In this document: piece by piece, positions 27,317 to 30,109 of the stretch
How positions within the stretch are numbered: the first letter of the stretch is position 1
Layout of the letters: each line of letters opens with the position of its first letter
Source: a virus
Length of the DNA: 30,109 nt
IMG/VR virus record: IMGVR_UViG_3300034061_000870
Location: 1 to 30,109 of that record
Strand: one strand, 5' to 3'
Notes under the pieces: generated by a model
The model's input: the letters and a program-made list of their open reading frames with translations, nothing else
Database searches by the model: none
What the model was told of the DNA's origin: nothing
Translations under genes and position numbers: made by a program

Positions 27317-28138
27317 TTAGAGCATTAGAAGCAAGTCTGCTTCATCTTCTAGTATTGACCATTCTACTTGCGCTTCAACGCTAACAAAGAATGCTGGACT
27401 TAGTGCAGAAGTTGTAGCCGTAATTGTTGCAGGCATTCTTACAGGTCGCGCTGGTGGTGTTTCTACAATTACAGGCGTTGGTGGTTGCGGTGCAGGCTCA
27501 ACCTTTGGTTGGCGTAACGGTGGCGCAGGGTAAGGGCGATTAGAACCGTAGCCCGGTATCTCTGGCTCTGGCGGTGTTGGCGGTATAACAGTTGCAGTTG
27601 CTGTTGCATCTAGCGATCCAAGAGAACCCATAAATACGGGTTTGATTGTAGGCAAGCTGTTTGCAGTTGCGTTTATTGCACCTAGTTCAGATGCAGCCGT
27701 TGCAATGTGCGTGACTGTTGCGCTGACAGAGTTAGCAAGATCACCAAGCGGAGCATCTAAAAGAGGAAGTATTTGTGGAATAGTTGTAGCTGTGGAATTT
27801 ATAGCCCCAAGTGATGCAGTAGATGAAGCGGTGTGGCTTACCTCTGAAATGCTTGAACTGGTCAATGCGCCTAAAGAACTTGATGCAGATGAAACCTTTA
27901 CAACGGTTGATTCAATGCTTGCGCTTAGACCATTAAGACTTGCAGAACTTCTGGCTAACTGAGTAAACGTGCCGTCATAAGTAGATACGGCTGAGTCATA
28001 AACTAAGTCACCTACGTTATAGACAGAGTTGCCACCAACGGCAGATGCATCTAAAGCGCGTTGATCTAAGACCATCTGCGCAAGTCGCGCTAAACGGTCA
28101 AGGTCTAATACAAAGTCACTGAGTTCTGATGAACTCAT
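27317..28138 (-). CDS. Repeat- and proline-rich structural protein
   Basis: A 273-residue protein I do not recognise. After a helical start (FVLDLDRLARLAQMVLDQR) and NVGDLVYDSAVSTYDGT, six degenerate repeats of 21-22 residues run from about 67 to 190, each opening SLGAxxS/T-like (SLGALTSSS, SLGAINSTAT, ELGAINATAN, SLGSLDATAT). A proline-rich segment follows (PPTPPEPEIPGYGSNRPYPA), then a short beta C-terminus. The periodicity suggests a fibrous or solenoid stalk, for instance a head fibre. It lies in the head gene block. Confidence 0.6.
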   Translation of the reverse strand: MSSSELSDFVLDLDRLARLAQMVLDQRALDASAVGGNSVYNVGDLVYDSAVSTYDGTFTQLARSSASLNGLSASIESTVVKVSSASSSLGALTSSSISEVSHTASSTASLGAINSTATTIPQILPLLDAPLGDLANSVSATVTHIATAASELGAINATANSLPTIKPVFMGSLGSLDATATATVIPPTPPEPEIPGYGSNRPYPAPPLRQPKVEPAPQPPTPVIVETPPARPVRMPATITATTSALSPAFFVSVEAQVEWSILEDEADLLLML

Positions 28139-28141
28139 GTC

Positions 28142-28525
28142 TTAGCTCGCTAGTGTAAGCGAAGTTGTGAACGCGCCTGAAGTAATCGTGTAGGTATCGC
28201 CTGCGGTGTATGGGTTACCTGTGATCGTTCCAGAGAACAAGAAACTGCCAGCAGTTAATGCATCCCAGCAACTGAAGTGAGTTGCATCTTGTGAACCGCT
28301 AATGTTTGTCCACGATACGTCAGCATCAGAAGCAATAGAACCAGCAGAAGCACCAGCGAAAGAAACGGCCTTGCGCGTTGTTTCTGTTGCAGGGTCAGCT
28401 GTGCCAGCAGTGCCGGGATCGCCAATGTGTAATTGCACATAAACATTTGTTACGGCGTAGGCGGTGTTATTTCCTAAAGCATTCAGCAAACTATTTGCTA
28501 AGTGTGCGCTCATTCCAGTAGCCAT
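28142..28525 (-). CDS. Putative head/fibre structural protein, 127 residues
   Basis: A beta-rich protein directly after portal. Blocks VYVQLHIGDPGTAGTADPAT, TRKAVSFAGASAG, THFSCWDALTAGSFLFSG and AGDTYTITSGAFTTSL are shared by a widespread group of small phage virion proteins with a jelly-roll-like fold. Either of two ATGs (first residue or residue 5) could start it. It overlaps the portal stop by TAATG. Role is probably decoration or fibre-related. Confidence 0.65.
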   Translation of the reverse strand: MATGMSAHLANSLLNALGNNTAYAVTNVYVQLHIGDPGTAGTADPATETTRKAVSFAGASAGSIASDADVSWTNISGSQDATHFSCWDALTAGSFLFSGTITGNPYTAGDTYTITSGAFTTSLTLAS

Positions 28526-30060
28526 TAGCCCTCAACTCTTTCAGTAACAGTAACAATTTTGCCATCGTCATCACGTTCAACGGTTCTAATAGTTGTGCGC
28601 TGTTGTGGTGCTTCAACAGTGATGTTAGGCGGTGCAACATTTATCACGGCTGGCGGTACATTGACAATAGTTTCTGGCATCTGCACGTTTACATCGTGTG
28701 TACGTTGAACGTCATAAACAGACTCTGGTGCTACTGGGTCAATCTGTGCTACTTGTTGCAACTGTGTAGACGGAACGCCTGTGTGATCTATTGCAGGCAG
28801 ACTTAGAGCAGCCAGAACGCCAGCAGGATCGAACCCAGAATAAATAAGTTTCTGAGCCATCGTGACACGCTTGTCGGTTTCAACGAGTGAAGCAGCACCC
28901 AAATCCACGTTAGCCAAAGGAACACGATAAACGTCACCACCTGTAACAGGTCGCAAATCCTCGAATCTTCTAATGTCATTGACTGAAAGGAATCCTGCCT
29001 GTGAACCTATTGAGTAGCCATTCATTCTTGTAGCAAAGTCACCGCGCAGTAGACCATCTACATTAAAACGAATAAACGCGCTGTCTGGAAGCAGTGCGCT
29101 GTAAGCATCTTCAATCTTAGCGACATAAGGGCGCAAGGTATGAGTTACGAAGTTAATGTTGTTCTGCTCGACAGATGCATAAGACATTGCACCGGGAGTA
29201 GTAATACCGATCATGTGTGGTGGAACTCTAAAGATACGAGCTACTTCTTCAATCGCTAACTTGCGACTGTCTAGCATCTGGGCTTCATCTGGGTTAATGC
29301 CAGTCTTTACAAACTTTGCGCCACCTGTAAGTAGTCCAGTCTTATGCGCTTTCTTGTAACCCTTGTGGCGTTGGTCGAATCCGTCAATCAGTTGCTTAGC
29401 TTGATCGCTGTTAAGTCCCATTGGCGTTTCAATGATGCCCTGAGTAGTTGCACCCTGACCAAAGAATCTGGCAGCGAATGACTGCAAGGCACTAGATAGA
29501 CCTAGATTGTCTTTTAGTTCAGTAACTCTTGACATACCGCGCAACTCGCCAGCCTTGCGCATTTCAGTAATCTGAATCATGTCGCGCTTGCTTACTGGTT
29601 CTTCTTGGTACTCGTCAATGATGTATTCGATTTCACGAGTCAGTTTGTTTCGTGTAACTCTTACGCGGTAAGGGTCAACAACAACTAGATTCACAACATC
29701 GCCACGATTATCACGGAATACACGAACGAAAGCGTTGCCGTCTAGCAATAGGGAAATAAGAACTTGCTGGTAATGCTCAGAGCGCAACAGGTCTACGTCT
29801 GGTCGCTGTACCCAACTAGGCTGTGGGCGATAAGGAACGCGGTCACCATCACGTCGAATAAAAGAATCAACTGGAAGCGTTGAGATAGTGTCAGAGATTA
29901 AAAGTACACAAGCATAGAAAGCATTTATCTTCATAGCTTGGAACTGATCTATGTTTGCACCAGATTCAGTTGTGAAAGCAAATGAATCACCTGCGCCCCA
30001 GATTGACTGGAAACTAATTGCGCGTTCCTCTTTATTACCGCCGGTCAAATTTCCAAGCAT
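28525..30060 (-). CDS. Portal protein (HK97 family)
   Basis: A 511-residue portal, the dodecameric channel at one capsid vertex. Family blocks in order: MKINAFYACVLLISDTISTL (start of the clip/wing region), SEHYQQVLISLLLDGNAFVR, VVNLVVVDPYRVRVTRNKLT, FFGQGATTQGIIETPMGL, LAIEEVARIFRVPPHMIGIT (stem helix) and ASVEQNNINFVTHTLRPYVA with EDAYSALLP. The C-terminal 90 residues are a proline/valine-rich tail (PETIVNVPPAVINVAPPNIT). The start overlaps the stop of an unidentified gene (TAATG). Confidence 0.93.
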   Translation of the reverse strand: MLGNLTGGNKEERAISFQSIWGAGDSFAFTTESGANIDQFQAMKINAFYACVLLISDTISTLPVDSFIRRDGDRVPYRPQPSWVQRPDVDLLRSEHYQQVLISLLLDGNAFVRVFRDNRGDVVNLVVVDPYRVRVTRNKLTREIEYIIDEYQEEPVSKRDMIQITEMRKAGELRGMSRVTELKDNLGLSSALQSFAARFFGQGATTQGIIETPMGLNSDQAKQLIDGFDQRHKGYKKAHKTGLLTGGAKFVKTGINPDEAQMLDSRKLAIEEVARIFRVPPHMIGITTPGAMSYASVEQNNINFVTHTLRPYVAKIEDAYSALLPDSAFIRFNVDGLLRGDFATRMNGYSIGSQAGFLSVNDIRRFEDLRPVTGGDVYRVPLANVDLGAASLVETDKRVTMAQKLIYSGFDPAGVLAALSLPAIDHTGVPSTQLQQVAQIDPVAPESVYDVQRTHDVNVQMPETIVNVPPAVINVAPPNITVEAPQQRTTIRTVERDDDGKIVTVTERVEG

Positions 30061-30109
30061 TACTTGCCTTTCTCAAATGCGATACCGACAAGCAAAATAC
30101 TTACGCCAG
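30060..30109 (-). CDS. C-terminal end of an unidentified gene
   Basis: The last 15 codons of a gene that continues beyond the right edge, ending GVSILLVGIAFEKGK and TAA, with TAATG overlap into portal. The hydrophobic segment followed by lysines suggests the end of a small membrane protein rather than of a terminase large subunit. Too short to identify. Confidence 0.5.
   Translation of the reverse strand, partial: GVSILLVGIAFEKGK

Noticed and set aside
27642-27962. A 106-residue plus-strand frame.
   Set aside because: Antisense of the SLGA repeat protein; its alanine/valine bias is explained by that repeat.

Overview
The window looks like most of the genome of a tailed phage (long non-contractile tail, siphovirus-type) that infects an actinobacterium. 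Two WhiB-family proteins, a class essentially confined to Actinobacteria and their phages, give the host group. The base composition is moderate to AT-leaning (my reading, not a computed value), which suggests a low-GC actinobacterium, for example a freshwater planktonic lineage; that last step is inference. Every gene I accept lies on the minus strand, tightly packed, with many ATGA or TAATG stop/start overlaps. I see no integrase, lysogeny repressor, tRNA or CRISPR array.

Read in the direction of transcription (right to left), the window starts with the last 15 codons of an unidentified gene, then the head module: portal (28525-30060), two small structural-like proteins, a repeat- and proline-rich protein, a small beta-rich protein, a HK97-type prohead protease with a long N-terminal extension, a 60-residue protein and the major capsid protein. 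The capsid gene sits between two stem-loop terminators. Three glycosyltransferases follow (21225-23850), then connector, tail terminator and major tail protein genes and a tail assembly chaperone made by a -1 frameshift on CCCAAAA. A gp10-like protein and a primase-like (AEP) protein are placed between the chaperone and the tape measure, followed by tape measure and minor tail/fibre genes. The lysis region (10229-12821) has a holin-like protein, a secreted proline-rich anchored protein, a second small membrane protein, an M23 peptidase and a third membrane protein.

The left 10 kb is the regulation and DNA-metabolism module: a small HTH protein, a metallophosphoesterase, a cytosine-C5 methyltransferase broken by frameshifts around poly-G tracts, a ribbon-helix-helix protein, a winged-helix replication initiator carrying iteron-like repeats within its gene, a G39P-like helicase loader, WhiB, then a promoter region and an operon with Rad52-like annealing protein, PD-(D/E)XK-like nuclease, RusA resolvase, second WhiB, SSB, two HNH proteins and an HslV/proteasome-like Ntn-hydrolase. 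Terminase is not in the window; the HNH gene at the left edge and the truncated gene upstream of portal would fit a circularly permuted map in which terminase lies across the missing junction.

Most notable: the iteron cluster in the initiator gene, the proteasome-like peptidase, the frameshifted methyltransferase, a 19-bp element shared by the methyltransferase and the primase-like gene, and the placement of that primase-like gene in the tail module. Several small genes (38, 49, 40, 53, 52 and 35 residues) were found by reading the gaps by hand.
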